A stretch of 64,000 nucleotides of DNA, from assembly GCF_036320965.1 (NCBI RefSeq), contig NC_092248.1, forward strand, positions 19,796,884 through 19,860,883. The letters are read 5' to 3'. The position numbers were made by a program, and so were the translations under genes. Positions 1-12,559 of the stretch are shown piece by piece; position 1 is the stretch's first letter, and the number at the start of each line of letters is the position of its first letter. Source of the DNA: Panulirus ornatus (Eukaryota; Arthropoda; Malacostraca; Decapoda; Palinuridae). The notes beneath the pieces were generated by a model, which did no database searches, was not told where the DNA came from, and saw only the letters and a list, made by a program, of their open reading frames with translations.

Positions 1-318
1 CATGTGACCAAACCATTTGAATACACCCTGTTCTGCTCCCTTAACCACACTTTTTATTACCGCACATCTCTCTTGCCCTTTCATTACTTAATCTACCAAA
101 CCACCTCACACCACATACTGTCCTCAAATATCTCATTTCCAACACAATCCACCCTCCTCTGCATAACCCTATCTATAGCCCATGCCTCACAACCGTCTAA
201 TATTGTTGGAACCACTATTCCTTCAAACATACCCATTCTTTTTCTCTCCGAGATAACATTCTCGCCTTCCACACATTCTTAAACGCTCCCAATACCTTCG
301 CCTCCCTCCCTCCTTACT
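1..318 (-). mobile_element. Family A LINE fragment, RT C-terminal region
   Basis: On the minus strand this encodes degenerate pieces of the post-RT domain of the family A non-LTR retrotransposon (the stretch around VVPTMLYGCEAW to KWFGHM). It runs off the window start. It shares unusual variants with the fragment at 4594-4910, so the two are close sisters. A plus-strand copy begins directly after it. Not coding. Confidence 0.8.
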
Positions 319-2412
319 ATTTTGAAGGTTTGTTGAATGTGTTTGATGATAGAGTGGCAGATATAGGGTGTTTTGGTCGAGATGGTGTGCAAAGTGAGAG
401 CGTTAGGAAAAATGATTTGGTAAACAGAGAAGAGGTAGTAAAAGCTTTGCGGAAGATCAGAGCCGGCAAGGACGCAGGTTTGGATAGTATTAATGTGGAA
501 TTTATTAACAAAGGGGGTGACTGTACTGTTGACTGGTTGGTAAGGTTATTTAATATACGTATGATTCATGGTGAGGTGCCTGGGGATTGGCGAAATGCTT
601 GCATAGTGCCATTGTATAAAGGCAAAGGGGATAAGAGTGAGTGCTCAAATTACAGAAGTACAAGTTTGTTGAGTATTCCTGGTAAATTATATGGGAGTGT
701 ATTGATTGAGAGGGTGAAGGCATGTACAGAGCATCAGATTGGGGAAGAGCAGTGTGGTTTCAGAAGTGGTAGAGGATGTGTGGATGAGGTGTTTGCTTTG
801 TAGAATATATGTGAGAAATACTTAGAAAAGCAAATGGATTTGTCTGTAGCGTTTATGGATCTGGAGAAGACATATGATAGAGTTGATACAGATGCTGTGT
901 GGAAGGTACTAAGAATATATGGTGTTGGAGGCAAGTTGCCAGAAGCAGTGAAAAGTTTTTATCGAGGATGTAAGGCATGTGTACGTGTAGGAAGAGAGGA
1001 AAGTGATTGGTTCTCAGTGAATGTAGGTTTGCGGCAGGGGTGTGTGATGTCTCCATGGTTGTTTAATTTGTTTATGGATTGGGTTGTTAGGGAAGTGAAT
1101 GCAAGAGTTTTGGAAAGAGGGGCAAGTATGCAGTCTGTTGGGGATGAGAGAGCTTGGGAAGTGAGTCAGTTGTTGTTTGCTGATGATACAGCGCTGGTGG
1201 CTGATTCATGTGAGAAACTGCGGAAGCTGGTGATTGAGTTTGGAAAAGTGTGTGAAAGAAGAAAGTTAAGAGTAAATGTGAATAAGAGCAAGGTTATTAG
1301 GTACAGTAGGATTGATGATCAAGTCAATTGGGAGGTAAGTTTGAATGGAGAAAAACTGGAAGTGAAGTGTTTTAGATATCTGGAAGTGGATCTGGCAGCA
1401 GACGGAACGATGGAAGCGGAAGTGAATCATAGGGTGGGGGAGGGGGTGAAAATCCTGGGAGCCTTGAAGAATGTTTGGAAGTCGAGAACATTATCTCGGA
1501 AATCGAAAAATGGGTATGTTTGAAGGAATAGTTGTTCCAACAATGTTGTATGTTTGCGAGGCGTGGGCTATGGATAGAGTTGTGCGCAGGAGGGTGGATG
1601 TGCTGGAAATGAGATGTGTGAGGACAATAAGTGGTGTGAGGTGGTATGATCAAGTAAGAAATGTAAGGGTAAGAGAGATGTGTGGAAATTAGAAGAGCGT
1701 CGTTGAGAGAGCAGAAGAGGGTGTTTTGAAATGGTTTGGGCATATGGAGAAAATGCGTGAGGAAAGATTGACCAAGAGGATATATGTGTCGGAGGTGGAG
1801 GGAACGAGGAGAAGTGGGAGACCAAATTGGAGGTGGAAAGATGGAGTGAAAAAGATTTTGAGTGATCGGGGCCTGAACATGCAGGAGGGTGAAAGGCGGG
1901 TAAGGAATAGAGTGAATAGGAACGATGTGGTATACCGGGGTCGACGTGCTGTCAATGGATTGAATCGGGGCATGTGAAGCGTCAGGGTTAAACCATGGAA
2001 AGTTGTGTGGGGCCTGGATGTGGAAAGGGAGCTGTGGTTTCGGGCTTTATTGCATGACAGTTAGAGACTGAGTGTGAACGAATGGGGCCTTTGTTGTCTT
2101 TTCCTAGCGCTACCTCGCGCACATGAGGGGGGAGGGGGATGTTATTCCATGTGTGGCGAGGTGGCGATGGGAATGAATAAAGGCCGACAGTGTGAATTGT
2201 GTGCATGTGTATATATGTATATGTCTGTGTGTGTATATATATGTGTACATTGAGATGTGTGGGTATGTGTATTTGCGTGTGGGGACGTGTATGTATATAC
2301 ATGTGTATGGGGGTTGGTTGGGCCATTTCTTTCGTCTGTTTCCTTGCGCTACCTCGCAAAGCGGGAGACAGCGAGAAAGCAAAATAAAATAAATAAATAA
2401 ATAAATAAATAA
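319..2412 (+). mobile_element. Family A LINE, 5'-truncated, long 3'UTR
   Basis: The copy starts in the linker before the RT (EYFEGLLNVFDD region) and runs through RT, C-terminal domain and the long 3'UTR to an AAAT-rich then (TA)n tail. RT landmarks are visible: GLRQGC near 1028, LLFADDTALVADS near 1170-1208, and KWFGHMEKM near 1729. The frame is dead: an in-frame stop at 801-803 where relatives have Lys, a +1 shift near 1505, and a stop at 1690-1692. The 3'UTR holds an 11-bp hairpin (arms 2108-2118 and 2156-2166), an AATAAA just after it, and the terminal hairpin near 2345. RTE-type affinity is inferred from the single-ORF plan, short UTR and microsatellite tail. Confidence 0.88.
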
Positions 2413-2436
2413 ATATATATATATATATATATATAT
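2413..2436. repeat. (TA)n tail microsatellite
   Basis: An A-rich AAAT tail grades into (TA)n at the 3' end of the preceding LINE. The next plus-strand LINE copy begins directly at its right edge. Confidence 0.9.
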
Positions 2437-4021
2437 TTAATGTATGTATGACTCATGGTGAGGTGCCTGAGGATTGGCGGAATGCGTGCATAGTGCCATT
2501 GTACAAAGGCAAAGGGGATAAGAGTGAGTGCTCAAATTACAGAGGTATAAGTTTGTTGAGTATTCCTGGTAAATTATATGGGAGGGTATTGATTGAGAGG
2601 GTGAAGGCATGTACAGAGCATCAGATTGGGGAAGAGCAGTGTGGTTTCAGAAGTGGTAGAGGATGTGTGGATCAGGTGTTTGCTTTGAAGAATGTATGTG
2701 AGAAATACTTAGAAAAGCAAAAGGATTTGTATGTAGCATTTATGGATCTGGAGAAGGCATATGATAGAGTTGATAGAGATGCTCTGTGGAAGGTATTAAG
2801 AATATATGGTGTGGGAGGAAAGTTGTTAGAAGCAGTGAAAAGTTTTTATGGAGGATGTAAGGCATGTGTACGTGTAGGAAGAGAGGAAAGTGATTGGTTC
2901 TCAGTGAATGTAGGTTTGCGGCAGGGGTGTGTGATGTCTCCATGGTTGTTTAATTTGTTTATGGATGGGGTTGTTAGGGAGGTAAATGCAAGAGTTTTGG
3001 AAAGAGGGGCAAGTATGAAGTCTGTTGGGGATGAGAGAGCTTGGGAAGTGAGTCAGTTGTTGTTCGCTGATGATACAGCGCTGGTGGCTGATTCATGTGA
3101 GAAACTGCAGAAGCTGGTGACTGAGTTTGGAAAAGTGTGTGGAAGAAGAAAGTTAAGAGTAAATGTGAATAAGAGCAAGGTTATTAGGTACAGTAGGGTT
3201 GAGGGTCAAGTCAATTGGGAGGTGAGTTTGAATGGAGAAAAACTGGAGAAAGTGAAGTGTTTTAGATATCTGGGAGTGGATCTGGCAGCGGATGGAACCA
3301 TGGAAGCGGAAGTGGATCATAGGGTGGGGGAGGGGGCGAAAATCCTGGGGGCCTTGAAGAATGTGTGGAAGTCGAGAACATTATCTCGGAAAGCAAAAAT
3401 GGGTATGTTTGAAGGAATAGTTGTTCCAACAATGTTGTATGGTTGCGAGGCGTGGGCTATGGATAGAGTTGTGCGCAGGAGGATGGATGTGCTGGAAATG
3501 AGATGTTTGAGGACAATGTGTGGTGTGAGGTGGTTTGATCGAGTGAGTAACGTAAGGGTAAGAGAGATGTGTGGAAATAAAAAGAGCGTGGTTGAGAGAG
3601 CAGAAGAGGGTGTTTTGAAGTGGTTTGGGCACATGGAGAGGATGAGTGAGGAAAGATTGACCAAGAGGATATATGTGTCGAGGTGGAGGGAACAAGGAGA
3701 AGAGGGAGACCAAATTGGAGGTGGAAAGATGGAGTGAAAAAGATTTTGTGTGATCGGGGCCTGAACATGCAGGAGGGTGAAAGGAGGGCAAGGAATAGAG
3801 TGAATTGGAGCGATGTGGTATACCGGGGTTGACATGCTGTCAGTGGATTGAAGCAGGGCATGTGAAGCGTCTGGGGTAAACCATGGAAAGCTGTGTAGGT
3901 ATGTATATTTGCGTGTGTGGACGTATGTATATGCATGTGTATGGGGGGGGTTGGGCCATTTCTTTCGTCTGTTTCCTTGCGCTACCTCGCAAACGCGGGA
4001 GACAGCGACAAAGTATAATAA

Positions 4022-4030
<9 letters not shown>
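2437..4030 (+). mobile_element. Family A LINE, 5'-truncated, short-3'UTR subfamily
   Basis: The copy begins inside the RT (VCMTHGEVPEDWRN) and is open from 2448 to 3737, covering the RT palm motifs (AFMDLEKAYD, GLRQGC, LLFADDTALVADS) and most of the C-terminal domain. Near 3680 one G is missing relative to sister copies, so the last part (WRWKDGVKK to VVYRG) is out of frame. It carries the young-subfamily markers CGRRK and RRMDVLEM. The 3'UTR lacks the roughly 255-bp segment found in the copy at 319-2412. It ends in the terminal hairpin, poly-A and (TA)n. Confidence 0.88.
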
Positions 4031-4075
<45 letters not shown>

Positions 4076-4100
4076 ATGTGTGTGTGTGTGTGTGTGTGTA
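4031..4100. repeat. (TA)n followed by (GT)n microsatellite
   Basis: A (TA) run at 4031-4055 continues as (GT)n to about 4100. It is the tail of the left-hand LINE and joins a 5'-truncated family B element. Confidence 0.9.
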
Positions 4101-4478
<378 letters not shown>

Positions 4479-5490
4479 AAATCTTTTTGACTCCATCCTT
4501 CCACCTCCAGTTTGGTCTCCCACTTCTCCTCATTCCCTCCACCTCTGACACATATATCTTCTTTGTCAATCTTTCTCCACTCATTCTCTTCATGTGACCA
4601 AACCATTTCAATACACCCTGTTCTGCTCCCTTAACCACACTTTTTAGTACCACACATCTCTCTTACCCTTTCATTACTTAATCAACCAAACCACCTCACA
4701 CCACAGACTGTCTCAAATATCTCATTTCCAATACAATCCCCCCTTCTACATAACCCTATATATAGCCCATGCCTCACAACCGTCTAATATTGTTGGAACC
4801 ACTATTCCTTCAAACATACCCATTTTTTTTCTCTCCGAGATAACATTCTCGCCTTCCACACATTCTTCAACGCTCCCAATCGCCCCCTCCCCCACCCTGT
4901 GACTCACTTCCACTTCCTTGGTTCAATATGCTGCTAAATCCACTCCTAGATACCTAAAACACTTCACTTCCTCCAGTGAAAGAGATTTTTAGCGATCGGG
5001 GTCTGAACATACAGGAGATGAAAGGCGTGCAAGGAATAGAGTGAATTGGAACGATGTTGGGATACCGGTGTCAAGGTGCTGTCTATGGATTGAACCAGGG
5101 CTTGTGAAGCGTCTGGGGTAAGCCAAGGAAAGTTTGGTGGGGCCTGGGTGTGGAAAGGGAGCTGTGGTTTCGGTGCATTACACATGACAGCTAGAGACTG
5201 AGTGTGAATGAATGTGGCCTTTATTGTCTTTTCCTGGTGCTACCTCGCACAGACGCAGGGGAGGGGGGTGGCATTCATGCGTGGCAGGGTTGCAATAGGA
5301 ATGGATGAAGGCAGCAAGTATGAATATGTACATGTGTATATATGTATATGTCTGTGTATGTTTACGTTGAAATGTATAGGTATGTATATGTGCGTGAGTG
5401 GGCGTTTATGTATATACATGTGTATGTGGGTGGGTTGGGCCATTCTTTCGTCTGTTTCCTTGCAATGAAAGAAAAATAATATATAATATG
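4479..5490 (+). mobile_element. Family A LINE with inverted 5' part (two segments)
   Basis: Positions 4479-4978 are minus-strand LINE (from the WRWKDGVKK codons at the left to the KLEEVKCF codons at the right). Positions 4979-5490 are plus-strand LINE starting at the codons after DGVKK and running through the 3'UTR to a degenerate tail. The left end of the inverted part and the start of the sense part meet at almost the same element coordinate, the layout expected from twin priming during insertion. The copy is old and has no open frame. The 3'UTR is the long type, with a decayed hairpin near 5240-5290 and loss of the terminal hairpin. Confidence 0.72.
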
Positions 5491-5968
5491 TAATATATGT
5501 GTCAGAGGTGGAGGGAACAAGAAGTGGGAGACCAAATTGGAGGTGGAAGGATGGAGGGAAAAAGATTTTGAGTGATCAGGGCCTGAACATGCAGGAGGGT
5601 GAAAGGCGTGCAAAGAATAGAGTGAATTGGAATGATGTGGTATATCGGGGTCGACGTGCTGTCAGTGGATTGAAACAGGGCATGTGAAGTGTTTGGGGTA
5701 AACCATGGAAAGTTTTGTGGGGCCTGGATGTGGAAAGGGAGTTGTGGTTTTGGTGCATTATACATGACAGCTAGAGACTGAGTGTGAAAGAATGTGGCCT
5801 TTGTTGTCTTTTCCTAGCGTTACCTCGTGTGCGTGCGGGGAGAGGGGGGTTGTCATTTCATGTCTGGCGGGGTGGTGACAGGAATGAATAAAGGCAGCAA
5901 GTATGAATTATGTACATGTGAATGTATGTATATGTATGTGTATGTATGTATATATGTATATGTTGATA
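5491..5968 (+). mobile_element. Family A LINE 3' fragment, interrupted by family B
   Basis: Starts at the VSEVEGTR codons of the C-terminal domain and continues into the long 3'UTR (degenerate hairpin near 5816-5880, AATAAA-containing block near 5886). It stops in the TG/TA-rich part of the 3'UTR where a family B element begins. The terminal hairpin is not found to the right. Confidence 0.75.
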
Positions 5969-6203
5969 TGTTATTCCTGGGGATAGGGGAGAAAGAATAC
6001 TTCCCACGTATTCCCTGCGTGTCGTAGAAGGAGACTAAAGGGGGAGGGAGCGGGGGACAGGAAATCCTCCCCTCTCTTTTATAATTTTCCAAAAGGAGGA
6101 ACAGAAAAGGGGGCCAAGTGAGGATTTCCCTCAAAGGCTCAGTCCTCTGTTCTTAGCGCTACCTCGCCAAAGCAGCAGATGGCGAATAGAATGAAAAAAA
6201 AAA

Positions 6204-6205
<2 letters not shown>
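5969..6205 (+). mobile_element. Family B short retroelement, essentially complete
   Basis: About 237 bp without coding capacity. The first 105 bp (from a CCTGGGGATAGGGG block to CCTCCCCTCTC) match the 5'UTR of the full-length LINE at 39057-39180. A T-rich linker follows, then a unique 80-bp block, then a terminal hairpin (GCGCTACCTCGCC...GGCGAATAG), A-run and (TA)n. I read it as a non-autonomous partner or deletion derivative of family A. Confidence 0.82.

Positions 6206-6269
<64 letters not shown>
6206..6269. repeat. (TA)n between two converging family B copies
   Basis: TA run of about 64 bp joining the tails of the plus copy (left) and the minus copy (right). Confidence 0.92.
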
Positions 6270-6284
<15 letters not shown>

Positions 6285-6511
6285 CATACTATTCGCCATT
6301 TCCCGCGATAGCGAGGTAGCGTTAAGAACAGAGGACTGGGCCTTTGAGGGAATATCCTCACCTGACCCCCTTCTCTCTTCCTTCTTTTGGAAAAAAAAAA
6401 AAGAAAAACGAGAGGGGAGGATTTCCAGCCCCCCGCTCCCTTCCCTTTTAGTCGCCTTCTACGACACGCAGGGAATACGTGGGAAGTATTCTTTCTCCCC
6501 TATCCCCAGGG

Positions 6512-6514
<3 letters not shown>
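6270..6514 (-). mobile_element. Family B short retroelement, complete
   Basis: Minus-strand copy. From right to left: 5' module (TATCCCTGGGGATAGGGG onward), A/T linker, middle block, hairpin with GGCGAATAG, poly-A (seen as T run 6270-6284), then (TA)n. Tail-to-tail with the copy at 5969-6205. Confidence 0.85.

Positions 6515-6549
<35 letters not shown>
6515..6549. repeat. (TA)n tail
   Basis: TA run forming the 3' tail of the minus-strand family B copy to its right and abutting the 5' end of the one to its left. Confidence 0.9.
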
Positions 6550-6552
<3 letters not shown>

Positions 6553-6793
6553 CTTTCTTTCTTTCTTTTAAACTATTCGCCATTTCCCGCGTTAGCGAGG
6601 TAGCGTTAAGAACAGAGGACTGGGCCTTTTTTGGAATATCCTCACCTGGCCCCCTCTGTTCCTTCTTTTGGAAAATTAAAAAAAAAAAAGAGAGAGAGGA
6701 GGATTTCCTGCCCCCAGCTCCCTCCCCTTTTAGTCGCCTTCTACGACACGCAGGGAATACGTGGGAAGTATTCTTAATCCCCTATCCCCAGGG

Positions 6794-6795
<2 letters not shown>
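6550..6795 (-). mobile_element. Family B short retroelement, complete
   Basis: Minus-strand copy in tandem orientation with 6270-6514. The terminal hairpin is perfect here: outer stem 6578-6582 with 6601-6605, inner stem 6586-6590 with 6595-6599. The 5' module ends at 6795 in GGGATAAT read on the plus strand. Confidence 0.85.

Positions 6796-6856
<61 letters not shown>
6796..6856. repeat. (TA)n tract
   Basis: TA run between the 5' end of family B and the left arm of the family P inverted repeat. It is probably the tail of the minus-strand family P arm. Confidence 0.9.
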
Positions 6857-6859
<3 letters not shown>

Positions 6860-7278
6860 CCCTATGAGTCCACGGGGGAGATGAAATACGATAAGTTCCT
6901 AAGTGCACTTTCGTGTAATAATGACATAACCAGGGGAGACACAAGAATGAAATATAATAGTCAGTTGATATACATCGAAGAGACGAAGCTAGGATGCCAA
7001 ATGGTAAACATGCGATTGTCCAAGACAGACAACGAGCGTTCATAAACTTATTTTAAAAATTTTATCAAAAAGATTTGTAAATTGATAAGTTTATGAACAC
7101 TCATTGTCTGTCTTGGACAATCGCATGTTTAACAAATGGCGTCCTAGCTTCGTCTCTTCGATGTATATCAACTAACTGTTATATTTCTCTCTTGTGTCTC
7201 CCCTGATGATGTGATTATCACAAGAAAGTACTCTTGAGAACTTGTCGTGTTTTATTTTCCTCGTGGACTCATATGAAA
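6857..7278. mobile_element. Family P inverted repeat, probable Penelope-like ends
   Basis: Two arms of about 190 bp, 6857-7051 (minus) and 7084-7275 (plus), are imperfect inverted copies around a 32-bp A/T-rich spacer. Each arm's outer end (GAGTCCACG side) faces a (TA)n tract. On the plus arm, CTGATGA (7203-7209), a 5-bp hairpin TGTGA/TCACA (7210-7222) and GAAA (7224-7227) reproduce the catalytic-core order of a hammerhead ribozyme. On the minus arm the first box has decayed to CTGGTTA. Hammerheads in inverted or tandem terminal repeats are known for Penelope-like elements; the family assignment is from memory. No RT or GIY-YIG ORF is present. Confidence 0.6.
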
Positions 7279-7291
7279 AAAAAGAAAAAAA

Positions 7292-10249
<2,958 letters not shown>

Positions 10250-12541
10250 TATTTATTTTTTATATTATACTTTGTCGCTGTCTCCCGCGTTTGCGAGGTA
10301 GCGCAAGGAAACAGACGAAAGAAATGGCCCAACCCCCCCGTACACATGTATATACATACGTCCACACACGCAAATATACATACCTACACAGCTTTCCATG
10401 GTTTACCCCAGACGCTTCACATGCCTTGATTCAATCCACTGACAGCACGTCAACCCCGGTATACCACATCGCTCCAATTCACTCTATTGCTTGCCCTCCT
10501 TTCACCCTCCTGCATGTTCAGGCCCCGATCACACAAAATCTTTTTCACTCCATCTTTCCACCTCCAATTTGGTCTCCCTCTTTTCCTCGTTCCCTCCACC
10601 TCCGACACATATATCCTCTTGGTCAATCTTTCCTCACTCATTCTCTCCATGTGCCCAAACCACTTCAAAACACCCTCTTCTGCTCTCTCAACCACGCTCT
10701 TTTTATTTCCACACATCTCTCTTACCCTTACGTTACTCACTCGATCAAACCACCTCACACCACACATTGTCCTCAAACATCTCATTTCCAGCACATCCAT
10801 CCTCCTGCGCACAACTCTATCCATAGCCCACGCCTCGCAACCATACAACATTGTTGGAACCACTATTCCTTCAAACATACCCATTTTTGCTTTCCGAGAT
10901 AATGTTCTCGACTTCCACACATTCTTCAAGGCCCCCAGATTTTTCGCCCCCTCCCCCACCCTATGATCCACTTCCGCTTCCATGGTTCCATCCGCTGCCA
11001 GATCCACTCCCAGATATCTAAAACACTTCACTTCCTCCAGTTTTTCTCCATTCAAACTCACCTCCCAATTGACTTGACCCTCAACCCTACTGTACCTAAT
11101 AACCTTGCTCTTATTCACATTTACTCTTAACTTTCTTCTTCCACACACTTTACCAAACTCAGTCACCAGCTTCTGCAGTTTCTCACATGAATCAGCCACC
11201 AGCGCTGTATCATCAGCGAACAACAACTGACTCACTTCCCAAGCTCTCTCATCCCCAACAGACTTCATACTTGCCCCTCTTTCCAAAACTCTTGCATTTA
11301 CCTCCCTAACAACCCCATCCATAAACAAATTAAACAACCATGGAGACATCACACACCCCTACCGCAAACCTACATTCACTGAGAACCAATCACTTTCCTC
11401 TCTTCCTACACGTACACATGCCTTACATCCTCGATAAAAACTTTTCACTGCTTCTAACAACTTTCCTCCCACACCATATATTCTTAATACCTTCCACAGA
11501 GCATCTCTATCAAATCTATCGTATGCCTTCTCCAGATCCATAAATGCTACACACAAATCCATTTGCTTTTCTAAGTATTTCTCACATACATTCTTCAAAA
11601 CAAACTCCTGATCCACACATCCTCTACCACTTCTGAAACCACACTGCTCTTCCCCAATCTGATGCTCTGTACATGCCTTCACCCTCTCAATCAATACCCT
11701 CCCATATAATTTATAGGGAATACTCAACTAACTTATACCTCTGTAATTTGAGCACTCACTCTTATCCCCTTTGCCTTTGTACAATGGCACTATGCACGCA
11801 TTCCGCCAATCCTCAGGCACCTAACCATGAGTCATACATACATTAAATAACCTTACCAACCAGTCAACAATACAGTCACCCCCTTTTTTAATAAATTCCA
11901 CTGCAATACCATCCAAACCTGCTGCCTTGCCGGCTTTTATCTTCCGCAAAGCTTTCACTACCTCTTCTCTGTTTACCAAATCATTTTCCCTAACCCTCTC
12001 ACTTTGCACACCACCTCGACCAAAACACCCTATATCTGCCACTCTATCATCAAACACATTCAACAAACCTTCAAAATACTCACTCCATCTCCTTCTCACA
12101 TCACCACTACTTGTTATCACCTCCCCATTTGCGCCCTTCACTGAAGTTCCCATTGCTCCCTTGTCTTACGCACTTTATTTACCTCCTTCCAGAACATCTT
12201 TTTATTCTTCCTAAAATTTAATGATACTCTCTCACCCCAACTCTCATTTGCCCTTTTTTTCACCTCTTGCTCCTTTCTCTTGACCTCCTGTCTCTTTCTT
12301 TTATACATCTCCCACTCTATTGCATTTTTTCCCTGCAAAAATCGTCCAAATGCCTCTCTCTTCTCTTTCACTAATACTCTTACTTCTTCATCCCACCACT
12401 CACTACCCTTTCTAATCAACCCACCTCCCACTCTTCTCATGCCACAAGCATCTTTTGCGCAATCCATCACTGATTCCCTAAATACATCCCATTCCTCCCC
12501 CACTCCCCTTACTTCCATTGTTCTCACCTTTTTCCATTCTG
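10250..12541 (-). mobile_element. Family A LINE, short-3'UTR subfamily, 5'-truncated
   Basis: Minus copy with short 3'UTR, C-terminal domain and RT open at 10450-11352, including LLFADDTALVADS and markers CGRRK and RRMDVLEM. A CAG-to-TAG change inside RQGC (near 11359) stops the frame, which stays open upstream at 11359-11727. More breaks lie near 11720, 11822 and 12150. The 5' end lies in the EN-RT linker (TEWKKVRT codons) and abuts a short (TA)n that is the tail of the next minus LINE, so this copy was probably inserted into that tail. Confidence 0.87.
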
Positions 12542-12559
12542 TATATATATATATATATA
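12542..12559. repeat. Short (TA)n tract
   Basis: Nine TA units between two minus-strand LINE copies; the likely remnant of the right-hand copy's tail region. Confidence 0.8.

Noticed and set aside
10250..12541. CRISPR-like array from the regularly recurring GCGCTACCTCGC motif.
   Set aside because: The spacing is irregular, on both strands, and always inside LINE or family B 3' regions in a eukaryotic context.
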